DNA of 64,000 nt from Skermania sp. ID1734 (GTDB lineage Bacteria; Actinomycetota; Actinomycetes; Mycobacteriales; Mycobacteriaceae), in NCBI RefSeq assembly GCF_007489285.1, contig NZ_VLIY01000005.1, forward strand, positions 38,905-102,904. Direction: 5' to 3'. Positions 26,436-35,750 of this stretch are shown here, one piece after another. Below the pieces are notes generated by a model. That model was not told where the DNA came from. It worked only from the letters and a program-made list of their open reading frames with translations, and ran no database searches. Position 1 is the first letter of the stretch. The number at the start of each line of letters is the position of its first letter. A program made the translations under genes and the position numbers.

Positions 26436-27304
26436 TGAGTCAGACCTCGACATACGTTCCGCCGCTGCTGCGGCCGTTCCAGGCGCTCAAGAGCATCGGT
26501 AACGGACCGAAGAACCTCACGGCCCGCGCGGGCCATCAGGTGTTCTTCTTCTTCCGGGCGCTTGCCGCTATTCCGCTGGCACTCAAGCAGTACCGCAAGG
26601 AAGTGCTGCGGCTGATGTCGGACTTCGCGTGGGGCAACGGATCTCTGGTGGTCGGTGGCGGCACGGTGGGAATCATCGTGATTCTCAGTGCCTTTGGCGG
26701 CATGACGGTGGGCATCCAGGCCTACACCGGTCTGAACCTCATCAACATGGGTCCCATCACCGGCGCGATCTCGGCGTTTGCGAGCACCCGTGAGCTCGGG
26801 CCGATGCTGGCGACGCTGGCATTCGCGGCCCAGGCCGGCTGCCGCATGACCGCACAGCTGGGCTCCATGCGCATCGCAGAGGAGATCGACGCGCTCGAAT
26901 CGGTGGCCATCCGGCCGATGCCGTACCTGATCAGCACCCGCGTGTTTTCGGCCATGGTCGTCATCGTGCCGCTGTACGCGCTGGGCCTGGCCGTTTCCTA
27001 CCTGGCCTGCCGATTGACGGTGACGCTGATCAGCGACACCTCCTCGGGCACGTACATGCACTACTTTTACCAATTCCTGATATCGACCGACGTGTTGTGG
27101 TCGCTGGCCAAAGCGGTCATCTTCGTCATGCTGACCACCTTCATTCAGTGCTATTACGGCTACTTCGCCGCCGGCGGTCCGGAAGGCGTCGGTGTGGCCG
27201 CGGGCCGGGCGATCAAGATGTGCATCATCATCGTCGTCTTCGCCGACCTGTTCATGACGCTGGCGATCTGGGGCATCAACCCAGGCATCCGGATCTCGGG
27301 GTGA
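26435..27304 (+). CDS. yrbEB: YrbEB, second MlaE-like permease of the Mce lipid importer
   Basis: The 289-residue partner of YrbEA has a longer cytoplasmic lead and the same core: RELGPMLATLAFAAQAGCRMTAQLGSMR, EEIDALESVAIRP and the C-terminal helices ending in INPGIRI. ATG 26435 shares bases with the stop of yrbEA (TGATG), so the two subunits are made in step. The much longer open frame upstream in this phase has no homology. The mceA gene follows by ten bases. Confidence 0.95.
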   Translation: MSQTSTYVPPLLRPFQALKSIGNGPKNLTARAGHQVFFFFRALAAIPLALKQYRKEVLRLMSDFAWGNGSLVVGGGTVGIIVILSAFGGMTVGIQAYTGLNLINMGPITGAISAFASTRELGPMLATLAFAAQAGCRMTAQLGSMRIAEEIDALESVAIRPMPYLISTRVFSAMVVIVPLYALGLAVSYLACRLTVTLISDTSSGTYMHYFYQFLISTDVLWSLAKAVIFVMLTTFIQCYYGYFAAGGPEGVGVAAGRAIKMCIIIVVFADLFMTLAIWGINPGIRISG

Positions 27305-27314
27305 GAGGCCAACA

Positions 27315-28814
27315 ATGATTATCGATCCGAGTGGGCGCGGACCGACGATGAAGCAGTTGGTCATCGCCGGAATCGCGTTGTTCGTGGTGGTCGGGGTGGC
27401 GCTGTGGCTGTTGGGGCTGCGCTACACCGGGCATTTCCGCAGCGACATTCCGGTGACCGCGCGGCTGACCACCACCGGTGACGGTCTGCCCAAGGACTCC
27501 GACGTCAAATTCCGTGGCGTGCTGGTCGGCAGCGTCAAGGACGTCAAGGTGACGGCTAACGGCGAGGTGCAGGACGTCGGCCTCGAGATCAAGCCGCAGT
27601 ATATCGACAGCATTCCGTCCACGGTGACCGCACGGGTGGTGCCCAGCAACATCTTCGCCGTCACCTCGGTGGAATTGCTCGACAACGGTCCCGGTCCGTC
27701 GCTGCACGAGGGCTCGATCATTCAAGAGGACCACAGCAAAGGCACTGTCGCACTGCAGGACACCTTGACGGCACTGCGCAACGTCATCACCGCGATCGAC
27801 CCGATCCGGCTCGGCCGCGTGCTCGGTACCTTGGCCGACGCGCTCGACCCGAGCGTGCGCGTGCCCGGATCCTCGATCGTCCGGCTGGACCGGTGGCTGA
27901 CGTCGGTCGATGCAGCGATACCCGATCTCGGAACGTATCTCGGCAACTTCGGTACCGCGTTCCAGGCGCTCAATCAGTCGGCCCCGGAATTGGTTGACTC
28001 ACTGAGTCAGTCGGTGATCTCGGGCGCGACTATCGCGGCCAAGCGTGGCCAGTTGGCCAACCTGTTGTTCGACGGCTCGTTGACACTGGACTCGACAAAC
28101 AACCTGTTCGCGCGAAACCCCAACTCCGGCAAGGAAGTTGTGCAGGGACTCGACCCGATGTTCAATGGTCTGGCCAACGACCCGGAGGCAATCGCGCAAA
28201 CCGTTCCGGCGCTGCAGACCGCCCTCAACAACCTGGGCACCGCGTTCCGGTGGGGCCCGAGCAACAAGGTCTCGCTGTCGATCGATCTGAGCTTCACGCC
28301 GTTCCAGCAGTATTCGGCCGCTGATTGCCCCCGTTACGGCAACATGACCGGACCAAGCTGCGCGACGGCGCCGCCGACGGGTTCGTTCGGCGTGTTTCCG
28401 CCGGGATTGCTGCCGCGTCGCCTCGACTCGGCCGGACCGGCGCCGGTGAGTGTGCCGACCATCCCGCCGGTGAGCATTCCGGGCCTACCGCCGCTTCCGG
28501 GCATACCCGCACAGGGCCCGCCGGCCCACCCCGGACCGGCACCGGCTCCGGCTCCCAAGCCGTTCGCCGGGACTCCGCTGGAGGGCCTGGTGCCGTCGAT
28601 ACCTGGGCTGCAGCACCCGGCGGCGGCCAAGATCGAGCCGGGGTCCTACCTGGGTCGCGACGCGGTCGCCGCGATCGTCGGAGGTAAGCCCGAGTTCTTG
28701 CAGTTCGTGCTGCTCGACAATGCGGTCGCGGGGGGCTCGGTGCAGGTCCGGGACACCACTCCGGCTAATGACGCCCCGGGCGAGTCCGCAGCGATGCAGG
28801 AAGGCGGGAACTGA
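27315..28814 (+). CDS. mceA: MceA, Mce-family cell-envelope lipid-binding subunit
   Basis: This 499-residue protein is held by one N-terminal membrane helix (KQLVIAGIALFVVVGVALW). A MlaD/MCE domain follows (about 45-125: VKFRGVLVGSVKDVKV, VPSNIFAVTSVELL), then the alpha-helical Mce domain that builds the tunnel across the periplasm. The C-terminal 120 residues are rich in Pro, Gly and Ala, as expected for a cell-wall-spanning tail. Start ATG 27315 has GAGGCC upstream; ATG 27348, just before the membrane helix, is the alternative. Confidence 0.93.
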   Translation: MIIDPSGRGPTMKQLVIAGIALFVVVGVALWLLGLRYTGHFRSDIPVTARLTTTGDGLPKDSDVKFRGVLVGSVKDVKVTANGEVQDVGLEIKPQYIDSIPSTVTARVVPSNIFAVTSVELLDNGPGPSLHEGSIIQEDHSKGTVALQDTLTALRNVITAIDPIRLGRVLGTLADALDPSVRVPGSSIVRLDRWLTSVDAAIPDLGTYLGNFGTAFQALNQSAPELVDSLSQSVISGATIAAKRGQLANLLFDGSLTLDSTNNLFARNPNSGKEVVQGLDPMFNGLANDPEAIAQTVPALQTALNNLGTAFRWGPSNKVSLSIDLSFTPFQQYSAADCPRYGNMTGPSCATAPPTGSFGVFPPGLLPRRLDSAGPAPVSVPTIPPVSIPGLPPLPGIPAQGPPAHPGPAPAPAPKPFAGTPLEGLVPSIPGLQHPAAAKIEPGSYLGRDAVAAIVGGKPEFLQFVLLDNAVAGGSVQVRDTTPANDAPGESAAMQEGGN

Positions 28815-28819
28815 CGCCG

Positions 28820-29845
28820 ATGAGTATCAAGAAGCCGCTGATCGGATTCACCCTTTTTGCGATCGTCTCGATCCTGGTGACCTGGGTCGTGTGGTCGACC
28901 CTGGAACGCTCCGTCGAGGGTGGCACCAACGACTATTCGGCAACTTTCTCAAATGTCTTGGGCCTCAAGAACGGTGACGACGTGCGCATCGCCGGTGTGC
29001 GCGTCGGACGGGTCCAAAAGGTGGAGCTCGACGACAAGAACAATGCGAAGGTCGATTTCGTCGTTCAGAACGACCAGCATCTCTACCGAAACACCCAGGC
29101 GCAGATCCTTTATCAGAACCTGATCGGTCAGCGCTTCCTGGCGCTGGAACCGGGCAAGGGTGGCGATAGCAGCCCGCTCCCGGCCGGCAGTTCGATCCCG
29201 CTCTCGCAGACCCAGCCGTCCTTCGACGTTTCTGCGTTGCTCGGTGGTTTGCAACCGCTGTTCAGCGTGCTGCAGCCGGACCAGATCAACTCGTTGTCAG
29301 CCACGTTCATTCAGGCGCTGCAGGGCGACGGGGTGTCGCTGAGCGCGTTCGTAACCCAGGCGGCCGCGCTGGCCGAGACGTTCGGCCAGCGTGACGTGCT
29401 GATCGGCGACGTGATCGACAACCTTAACGGCGTAGTCAATGGGCTGGCCAAGCGCAGCGACGATCTGGACACTTTGATTACCCAGACGCGCTCGTTGATG
29501 TCGGGCCTCTACGCTCAGGGCAAGCTGCTGGAGAATTCGACCGAACGGGTGGCCAATGCGGCCGACGCCCTTGTCGACATGATGGGCAAGATCAAGCCGA
29601 CGCTGAAACGCGCCCAGGATTCCACAACCCAGGCGATCGACCTGCTGGTCGCCACTGGTCCGGCACTGGACCAGGCCGCACTCGATCTGCCGCGGGCCGG
29701 CGTCGACCTTTCGCGAGTCACCGGCCAGGGCGCGTATCTGAACATCTACCCCTGCTCGCTCGACATATCGCTGTGGAATGTGTTGTTCCCACGAGGGTTG
29801 TTCAGCCAAATCGGAGGAAACTCGCACACGGAGGTCTGTCGATAA
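28820..29845 (+). CDS. mceB: MceB, Mce-family subunit
   Basis: This 341-residue subunit has an N-terminal membrane helix (LIGFTLFAIVSILVTWVVW), an MCE domain (GDDVRIAGVRVGRVQKVEL, LYQNLIGQRFLALEPG) and a helical tail. The tail contains the family segment RSDDLDTLITQTRSLMSGL and ends in a CSLDIS motif near the C-terminus. It begins six bases after mceA stops, and its TAA overlaps the ATG of mceC (TAATG). It forms one of six subunits of the lipid conduit. Confidence 0.93.
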   Translation: MSIKKPLIGFTLFAIVSILVTWVVWSTLERSVEGGTNDYSATFSNVLGLKNGDDVRIAGVRVGRVQKVELDDKNNAKVDFVVQNDQHLYRNTQAQILYQNLIGQRFLALEPGKGGDSSPLPAGSSIPLSQTQPSFDVSALLGGLQPLFSVLQPDQINSLSATFIQALQGDGVSLSAFVTQAAALAETFGQRDVLIGDVIDNLNGVVNGLAKRSDDLDTLITQTRSLMSGLYAQGKLLENSTERVANAADALVDMMGKIKPTLKRAQDSTTQAIDLLVATGPALDQAALDLPRAGVDLSRVTGQGAYLNIYPCSLDISLWNVLFPRGLFSQIGGNSHTEVCR

Positions 29846-30861
29846 TGGCTCGCAGAATTCCCCGGCCGAACTTTCACGGCAATCGATATTTCTGGCTCGG
29901 AATTATCGGCGGCATTGTCATCATCCTGCTGTTGGTCGGTTCCAGCCTGTTCAAGACTGCTGGCATCGGCAAGCAGTCGGTGACCGCCGAGTTCGAGCAG
30001 GCCGCCGGAATGCGCGTCGGCGATAAGGTCAGGGTGGCCGGTGTCGAGGTGGGCAAGGTCAGTGGCGCCAAGATCGACGGCGACCACATCGACGCGACGC
30101 TGAGCGTCGACAAGAAGTTGAAGTTCGGGCCGGACGCGCACGCAGCGATCAAGATTTCGACAATCCTCGGATTGCATTACGTGGAGCTGCAGCCCGGCGA
30201 CGGTTCCGGCCTGCCCGGGGATCGAATCCCGTTGTCCAACACCTCGGTTCCGTTCAGCCTGTCGAAGGTCGTCATCGATCCGAAGTTCCCGCATCAGTGG
30301 AGTCGGGTCGAGGACATCAACACCGAGCAGTTGGCGCAGGCGCTGAATGTCCTCAACGAGCAGTTCGGCGACTCGCCGACCATGGTTCCGCAGGCGCTCG
30401 ACAGTGTCGGCGCGCTGGCGAAGGTGATCGACAAGCGCCACGATCAGGTGCAACAGCTGCTGCAGAACCTGGACTCGGTGACCAAGGTGCTCAGTGACAA
30501 CCGCAATGGACTGATGCTGATCATCAACCAGGGTGGTGCGATCACCAAGGCGGTGCAGGATCGCGGTCAACTGGTCCAGGGCTTGCTCAACAACGTCGGA
30601 ACGCTGTCGCGCCAGTTGAAGGACATGGGAATCGACAACAACGGTCAGTTGGGTCCGTTGATCACCCAACTCGACACGATTTCGCAGGGGCTGGAAAAGA
30701 ACCGCGACAACTTGAACAACATGCTGCAGGTGTTGCCGCCGACGGTGCGCCAGCTGACCAATGGCTTTGGCAACGGCCCGTACCTCGACGGCTATCTGCC
30801 GTGGTTGTTCCCGGATAACTGGCTGTGCTTTGCCAACGTCGTGAAGGGGTGCCAGGGATGA
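29845..30861 (+). CDS. mceC: MceC, Mce-family subunit
   Basis: The 338-residue subunit has a short basic lead (ARRIPRPNFHG), one membrane helix (YFWLGIIGGIVIILLLVG), an MCE domain (GDKVRVAGVEVGKVSGAK, ILGLHYVELQPG) and a coiled helical region that ends with the paired Cys of WLCFANVVKGCQG. ATG 29845 overlaps the mceB stop, and an upstream extension of the frame overlaps mceB without homology. Its stop overlaps the mceD start (ATGA). Confidence 0.93.
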   Translation: MARRIPRPNFHGNRYFWLGIIGGIVIILLLVGSSLFKTAGIGKQSVTAEFEQAAGMRVGDKVRVAGVEVGKVSGAKIDGDHIDATLSVDKKLKFGPDAHAAIKISTILGLHYVELQPGDGSGLPGDRIPLSNTSVPFSLSKVVIDPKFPHQWSRVEDINTEQLAQALNVLNEQFGDSPTMVPQALDSVGALAKVIDKRHDQVQQLLQNLDSVTKVLSDNRNGLMLIINQGGAITKAVQDRGQLVQGLLNNVGTLSRQLKDMGIDNNGQLGPLITQLDTISQGLEKNRDNLNNMLQVLPPTVRQLTNGFGNGPYLDGYLPWLFPDNWLCFANVVKGCQG

Positions 30862-31937
30862 GTGCGCGACGATTGCGCCAGGTCGCCGGCGTGTGCGTGC
30901 TCGCCACTGTCGTGGCGGGATGCTCGTCGGGCAGTGGGCCGTTTAGCAACGCCACGACGGTCACCGCCGACTTCGAAAATGTTGCGGGCATGTACGAGGG
31001 CAACTCGGTGGACGTGCTCGGTCTGCCGGTCGGAAAGATCGACAAGATCACGCCAAAGGGCAGCTACGTCGAGGTGCAGATGTCCTTCGACAGCGGCACG
31101 AAGGTGCCGGCTGACGTGATTGCGGCCGAGGTGTCGCCGTCGGTGATTACGGACCGGCACATCGAACTGACACCCGCCTACTCGGGCAAAGGCCCGACGC
31201 TCGCCAACGGCGATCACATTCCGCTGGAACGCACCCGCACCCCGGTGGAATTGGACGAGGTACTCAAGACCGTCGACCAGATCGCCCAAACGCTCAAGGG
31301 CTCCAAGGAAGACGGCCCGCTGGCGGCGCGCATCGCGTCGAAGATTCTGGCGGACGGCAACGGCGAGAAGCTGCAGCAGACCATCAAGGCGCTGTCGGAT
31401 TCGCTCAAGATCGGGTTGGACAACCGCGGTCCGGTGGCGCACGCGATTGTGCGGCTCAACGAGGTCACGCAATTGCTCGCCGACAACGACCAGTCCACAC
31501 GGGAATTGAGCTACAGCCTGACCCGGGTCTCCACCATGCTGGCCGACCAGGCACCCGGCCTGCAAGCGGTGCTCGATCAGCTCACCGCGTTCCTCAACAA
31601 CACCTCGACCGTGCTGGGCAGCCACCAAGGCGAGCTCAGCGATGCGCTGACGCGGCTCGGTTCGACGACGGATCTGTTGAAGCAGAACGCCCGCCAGCTC
31701 AAAGAACTCGTGGACGTGTTGCCGTTGATGGGTCAGAACATCGCGAACGCGGTCGTTCCGCAGACCCACGAGTTGCGAACGCACGTGCTGACCGACAAGT
31801 CGTTGCTCGACAACGAGACGATCAGCCTGTTCTGTGAGCGGGTGCAGCTGCGTGCCGATGGATGTCGGACCGGAAAGATCCAGGACATGGGCCCGGACTT
31901 CGGGCTTACCGCCGCGATGTTGGGACTGACCAAATGA
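30858..31937 (+). CDS. mceD: MceD-position subunit with a lipoprotein signal
   Basis: This 359-residue Mce protein occupies the fourth position. It does not start with a plain membrane anchor. It has a lipoprotein signal: basic SARRLRQ, hydrophobic VAGVCVLATVVA, and lipobox VAGC with the Cys at residue 22. The MCE domain (NSVDVLGLPVGKIDKITP, SPSVITDRHIELTP) and the helical domain (LTDKSLLDN, ending in a two-Cys segment) follow. In the well-known Mtb operons only the E subunit (LprK/LprN type) is a lipoprotein, so a lipidated D subunit next to a lipidated E is unusual. ATGA overlaps on both sides indicate tight coupling. Confidence 0.92.
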   Translation: MSARRLRQVAGVCVLATVVAGCSSGSGPFSNATTVTADFENVAGMYEGNSVDVLGLPVGKIDKITPKGSYVEVQMSFDSGTKVPADVIAAEVSPSVITDRHIELTPAYSGKGPTLANGDHIPLERTRTPVELDEVLKTVDQIAQTLKGSKEDGPLAARIASKILADGNGEKLQQTIKALSDSLKIGLDNRGPVAHAIVRLNEVTQLLADNDQSTRELSYSLTRVSTMLADQAPGLQAVLDQLTAFLNNTSTVLGSHQGELSDALTRLGSTTDLLKQNARQLKELVDVLPLMGQNIANAVVPQTHELRTHVLTDKSLLDNETISLFCERVQLRADGCRTGKIQDMGPDFGLTAAMLGLTK

Positions 31938-33022
31938 ATCTCAGGCGAATTCATGCGGTTTCCGCGCTAGTGGTTGTGGCAGGCCTCGGGTTGACCGGCT
32001 GTGGGGTGAACGCGCAGAACCTGCCGTTGCCCAAGCCGGGAGTGCCGAGCGATTCCTACACCTTGCACGTGATTTTCAAGAGCGCGCTCAACCTGCCTAC
32101 CAGCGCGAAGGTCAAGGTCGCTGGTGCTGATGTGGGTGCTGTCACCGACATCACCACCAAGAACTTCCAGGCCGACGTCACCGTCAAGATCCAGAAAAAC
32201 GTCCAGCTCCCCGACGGGACCACCGCCGAGCTGCGGCAGGCCACCCCGCTCGGTGACGTCTTCGTGTCGATGAACATGCCGCAGCGCAAGCCCGGCGACC
32301 ACCTTCTGCAGGACGGCGACACGATCGGGATCAATCAGACGACGGCGGGCGCCACCGTCGAACAGGTGATGACGGCCGCTTCGACGCTGATCAACGGTGG
32401 TGTGCTGACCCAGGCCGCCAACATCGCCGATCAGTTGAGCTCCATGGTCACCGGGCACGGTCCGGTCCTGTCGCACCTGATCGTCGAGATGACCGGGGTA
32501 ATCAAGAGCCTCAACGACCGCACCGACCAGCTCGACCTGTCGCTCAACCAGCTCGACGCCATCCTGGGTACGGTCAACGATCGCAAGACCGAACTGGCCA
32601 GCGTCGCCAACACGTTGCCGCAGGAAGTCGGTGCGATCGGCGAGAACAACCAGGCCATCGGTGCGCTGCTGGCCCGGCTGGCGGTCACCAGCGATGCGCT
32701 CGGAGACTTCTCCCGTACCACCGGCCAGAACCTCGATGACATGCTGTCCGGCGTCGATAAGTTGATGTCCGGCATTGCGCGGTGGGGCAACAGCCTCGGC
32801 GGTGCCATGGACGCGTTGCACAGGGTGCTTCCTGGCCTGGATTCCTCCACCAAAGGCAGCTCGTTGGCTGCGCTGCTGACCCTCCAGTACCTCAGCATCG
32901 GGGCTCTCAGCGACCCCAGCGGTAGCCGGCTACCCAATGGATCCGACGTGACGGGGCTGGTCGTGAGCATGACCGAAGTGCTCCAGCACATCTATGGCCG
33001 GATTACGGGAGGTCACCGATGA
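31934..33022 (+). CDS. mceE: MceE, Mce-family lipoprotein subunit
   Basis: This 362-residue lipoprotein corresponds to LprK/LprN. It has basic NLRRIH, a hydrophobic run, and lipobox LTGC with Cys near residue 23. The MCE domain (SAKVKVAGADVGAVTDIT, ATPLGDVFVSM) is followed by a long helical tail with NDRTDQLDLSLNQLDAIL. It overlaps both neighbours by ATGA. The lipid anchor would fix this subunit at the outer face of the plasma membrane. Confidence 0.94.
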   Translation: MNLRRIHAVSALVVVAGLGLTGCGVNAQNLPLPKPGVPSDSYTLHVIFKSALNLPTSAKVKVAGADVGAVTDITTKNFQADVTVKIQKNVQLPDGTTAELRQATPLGDVFVSMNMPQRKPGDHLLQDGDTIGINQTTAGATVEQVMTAASTLINGGVLTQAANIADQLSSMVTGHGPVLSHLIVEMTGVIKSLNDRTDQLDLSLNQLDAILGTVNDRKTELASVANTLPQEVGAIGENNQAIGALLARLAVTSDALGDFSRTTGQNLDDMLSGVDKLMSGIARWGNSLGGAMDALHRVLPGLDSSTKGSSLAALLTLQYLSIGALSDPSGSRLPNGSDVTGLVVSMTEVLQHIYGRITGGHR

Positions 33023-34185
33023 GGGGCATCTTCAGGCACAAGACGCTGCTGTCGAGCCTCGGCCTCGTCTTGATGCTGCTGCTGGGCACCGGCTACATCT
33101 TGGTCAAGGTCACCCGTATCAATCCGCTGCGCTCGACCTACCACGTCACGGTGGACCTCGATCGATCCGGCGGCTTGCAGCCGAACAATGACGTGACCTA
33201 CCGCGGCTACCGCGTCGGCAAGGTCGATTCGATGGGGTTCACCGACAAGGGCGTTTACGCCAAGGTCGAGATCAACTCCAACTACAAGATCCCGAAGCAG
33301 GGAATCGTTGCGGTGCAGGCGTTGTCGGCGGCCGGTGAGCAGTACATCGACTTTCGGCCGGAAACCGACCAGGGGCCGTACCTGACCGATGGCTCGGTCA
33401 TCCCGTACAGCCCGGCGAAGATCAAGACGCCGGTGCCGATGTCGGAGGTGCTCGACAGCACGACGCACCTGATCAACGAGATCGACCCGAAGCGCTATTC
33501 GATGATGGTCGACCAACTCGACATTGCGCTCGCTGGCGGTCCCGTGCAGTTGCGCACGCTGATGCAGGGCGCCAGTATCGCGATCGCTGGCCTGGACACG
33601 TACCTGCCGCAGACCACCAGCCTGATCTCGAATCTCGGCACGATCATGGAAACCACCACCAACGCGCAGCCGGACTTGGGCACGTTGACGCGGAATTCGA
33701 AGGTGATCTTCGACCAGCTCAATAAGGCAAACGCCGAGTTGGCCAAATTCCTCGACTCCAGCCCGGGGTTGGTCAGCACTCTCGGTGGAACGGTCGACAA
33801 GATCAGTGATCCGGCGACGAAACTGTTGGGCAACTTCGTCGCGATCGCCAAGGCCGGTCAACTTCGCACCCCCGCCATGACCGCGCTGTTCCCGGCACTG
33901 CGCGACGGCATCGCCGGACTCGGCACCACCATCCGAGAGGGCGACGTCAAGATCCTGGGCGACATCTGGGTGCAGCCGTTCTGCGACTACGCCTCGACGC
34001 CGACCGACCCGACGCAACCCTCACCGACCACCAGCATCCGCGTCTACAACTACTGCCAGACCGGGATCCCCGGGCTGCAGATTCGCGGCGCGGCGAACGC
34101 ACCGCGGCCGCCGGGTGACGACACCGCTGGCCCGCCGCCGGGCGCAAACCCGAACGCGGTATCCCCACCGCTGCCGGGACAGTGA
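33019..34185 (+). CDS. mceF: MceF, Mce-family subunit
   Basis: The 388-residue last Mce subunit has an N-terminal membrane helix (TLLSSLGLVLMLLLGTGYILV), an MCE domain (NNDVTYRGYRVGKVDSMGF, ALSAAGEQYIDFRP) and a helical middle. A Pro/Gly-rich tail (about 355-388) holds two cysteines before it (WVQPFCDY, VYNYCQTG). It overlaps mceE by ATGA. A strong hairpin 90 bases after its stop probably ends or trims the main mce transcript. Confidence 0.94.
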   Translation: MRGIFRHKTLLSSLGLVLMLLLGTGYILVKVTRINPLRSTYHVTVDLDRSGGLQPNNDVTYRGYRVGKVDSMGFTDKGVYAKVEINSNYKIPKQGIVAVQALSAAGEQYIDFRPETDQGPYLTDGSVIPYSPAKIKTPVPMSEVLDSTTHLINEIDPKRYSMMVDQLDIALAGGPVQLRTLMQGASIAIAGLDTYLPQTTSLISNLGTIMETTTNAQPDLGTLTRNSKVIFDQLNKANAELAKFLDSSPGLVSTLGGTVDKISDPATKLLGNFVAIAKAGQLRTPAMTALFPALRDGIAGLGTTIREGDVKILGDIWVQPFCDYASTPTDPTQPSPTTSIRVYNYCQTGIPGLQIRGAANAPRPPGDDTAGPPPGANPNAVSPPLPGQ

Positions 34186-34274
34186 TGTCGGGAATGGCGA
34201 CGTCCGAAAACACGAGGTACGGGATTATTAGGTACCAGCGACGACGTGTCCTCCGATAGGGCACCGCAGCGTCG

Positions 34275-34308
34275 GTTCGCTCCAGCGGGCATACTCGCTG
34301 GAGCGAAC
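34275..34308 (+). terminator. Perfect 13-bp hairpin after the mce operon
   Basis: GTTCGCTCCAGCG (34275-34287) pairs perfectly with CGCTGGAGCGAAC (34296-34308) around an eight-base loop. It lies between mceF and the Mce-associated gene, so the latter may be read only by partial read-through or from its own promoter. Confidence 0.7.
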
Positions 34309-34392
34309 TGCTGCACTATCCGGGTGCGGTAGCACCGTAAATCGGGTGCGGATCCGCACCGTGTCCACAAATGGAAAGCCTGAGAATCTTCG

Positions 34393-35133
34393 ATGTTTGG
34401 CAAGAAGGAAAATCCGGACCGCGAGCCTTCGAAAGACAAGTCGGCCGCCGAGGCGGCTGGCGAGTCGGGCAAGGAACCGGTGACCGACGCGACGGACGCG
34501 GCGGCAAAGCCGGAGCCGGCCGCAGCTGAGACCGCAGGTGAAACGGCTGGCGTCAGCCCGGGCGCTCCCGATCCCGAAGTTCCGGCGGAGGAGCCGGAGA
34601 CCGCCGAGGCGGAGACGTCTCGCAAGCGGTCGCCGCTGCTGAAGTTGATCGCGGCGGGCGTGGCCGGCGTTGTCTTCGTTGCCGCTGTGGTTATCGCGAT
34701 TCTCGCGTCCTGGAACTGGAAGAAGCTGCACGACGAGAAGCAGGACGGTCAGGCGGCCAGTGCGACCGCGTGCGAGTACGCAAAGAAGCTCGCCACCTAC
34801 GACTACAACAACCTCGACGCGTTCTTCAAAGGCATCCTGACCGGTGTGACGGGCGAGGCCAAGCAGCGTTTCGACGAGACCAGCAAGAGCGAGGATCTGA
34901 AGAACTTCCTCAAGCAGGCCCAGGTCAAATCGCAGGTCGATGACACCGAGTGCGGCGTGAAGTCGGTCGACGGCGACAACGTGACGGTCGTCATCTCCAT
35001 CACTGGCAAGCAGGGCAGCCTCGGTACCCAGGGCCAGATGGTGCCTCGCCAGATCGGCGTGCTCGCCACCCTGCAGAAGGTCGACGGGCAGTGGCTCGTC
35101 AGCAAGCTCGACGCGCCCTTCTTGCAGCAGTAG
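34393..35133 (+). CDS. Mce-associated membrane protein (Mam/Mas type)
   Basis: This 246-residue protein has a long charged Ala/Glu/Pro-rich cytoplasmic lead (about 1-75), one membrane helix (LLKLIAAGVAGVVFVAAVVIAILA near 80-103) and a small extracytoplasmic domain. That domain has TACEYAKKLATYDYNN, GVTGEAKQRFDETS and two cysteines. This is the standard plan of the Mce-associated proteins, which stabilise the Mce complex. It is the last gene of the mce block, 207 bases after mceF, with a hairpin in between. Its start has no strong ribosome site. Confidence 0.88.
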   Translation: MFGKKENPDREPSKDKSAAEAAGESGKEPVTDATDAAAKPEPAAAETAGETAGVSPGAPDPEVPAEEPETAEAETSRKRSPLLKLIAAGVAGVVFVAAVVIAILASWNWKKLHDEKQDGQAASATACEYAKKLATYDYNNLDAFFKGILTGVTGEAKQRFDETSKSEDLKNFLKQAQVKSQVDDTECGVKSVDGDNVTVVISITGKQGSLGTQGQMVPRQIGVLATLQKVDGQWLVSKLDAPFLQQ

Positions 35134-35140
35134 GCAAGCT

Positions 35141-35698
35141 TTAGAAAAGCGTCATCGCCGCCGACTCGGTACCGGCTTCGGTCGGGCCCGGCTCGGCGGC
35201 GATCGTTTCGGCGGCGGTGATTGTCTCGGCCGCGGTGATTGTCTGAGTGGTTGCGGTCAGGTCGGCGGCCGCGGCCCGCGCGGCGTCTCCTGCGAGTGCG
35301 TCGGCTTGCTCGTTGAAGTAGTTGCCCACGTGCCCACGCACCCAACGGAATCGAACCGGGCCGCTCCGCTTGGAAATGGCGTCATCGATCTCGCGGATGA
35401 GTTCCAGATTGCGCACGGGCGCACCACCAGCTGTTCGCCAGCCGCGCTTCTTCCAGCCGGCCAGCCACTCCGACGAGCACTTGATCGCATACTGCGAGTC
35501 ACTCTCGATGAGGAGTGGCTCGGTACCGGGATGCGCAATCAGGGCGGCCAGAATCGCGCGAAGTTCGGCGATCTGGTTGGTGCCGGTTGCTGCGCCGGCG
35601 CTCGCGCTTGACCCGGTGTGGTTGACCCAGGCCCAGCCGATCGGGCCGCCGGGGTTACGCAGGCAGGAACCGTCGGTGCTGACCATGATCACGATCAT
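35141..35698 (-). CDS. rnhA: Ribonuclease H
   Basis: This enzyme cuts the RNA strand of RNA-DNA hybrids. The catalytic carboxylates are all present: Asp in VSTDGSC, Glu in IAELRAIL, Asp in IESDSQYA and Asp in NEQADALA, with the GHVGNYFNEQAD loop. The 185-residue form is a normal HI core plus a C-terminal tail of about 40 residues made of imperfect TITAAET repeats, probably disordered. ATG 35698 (MIVIMVSTDGS) or ATG 35686 can be the start; further 5' there is no homology. Confidence 0.92.
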   Translation of the reverse strand: MIVIMVSTDGSCLRNPGGPIGWAWVNHTGSSASAGAATGTNQIAELRAILAALIAHPGTEPLLIESDSQYAIKCSSEWLAGWKKRGWRTAGGAPVRNLELIREIDDAISKRSGPVRFRWVRGHVGNYFNEQADALAGDAARAAAADLTATTQTITAAETITAAETIAAEPGPTEAGTESAAMTLF

Positions 35699-35750
35699 CG
35701 ACACTACCGATCGAGGCCGACAAAACTGATTCAGCCGCGCGGGCCCACTA

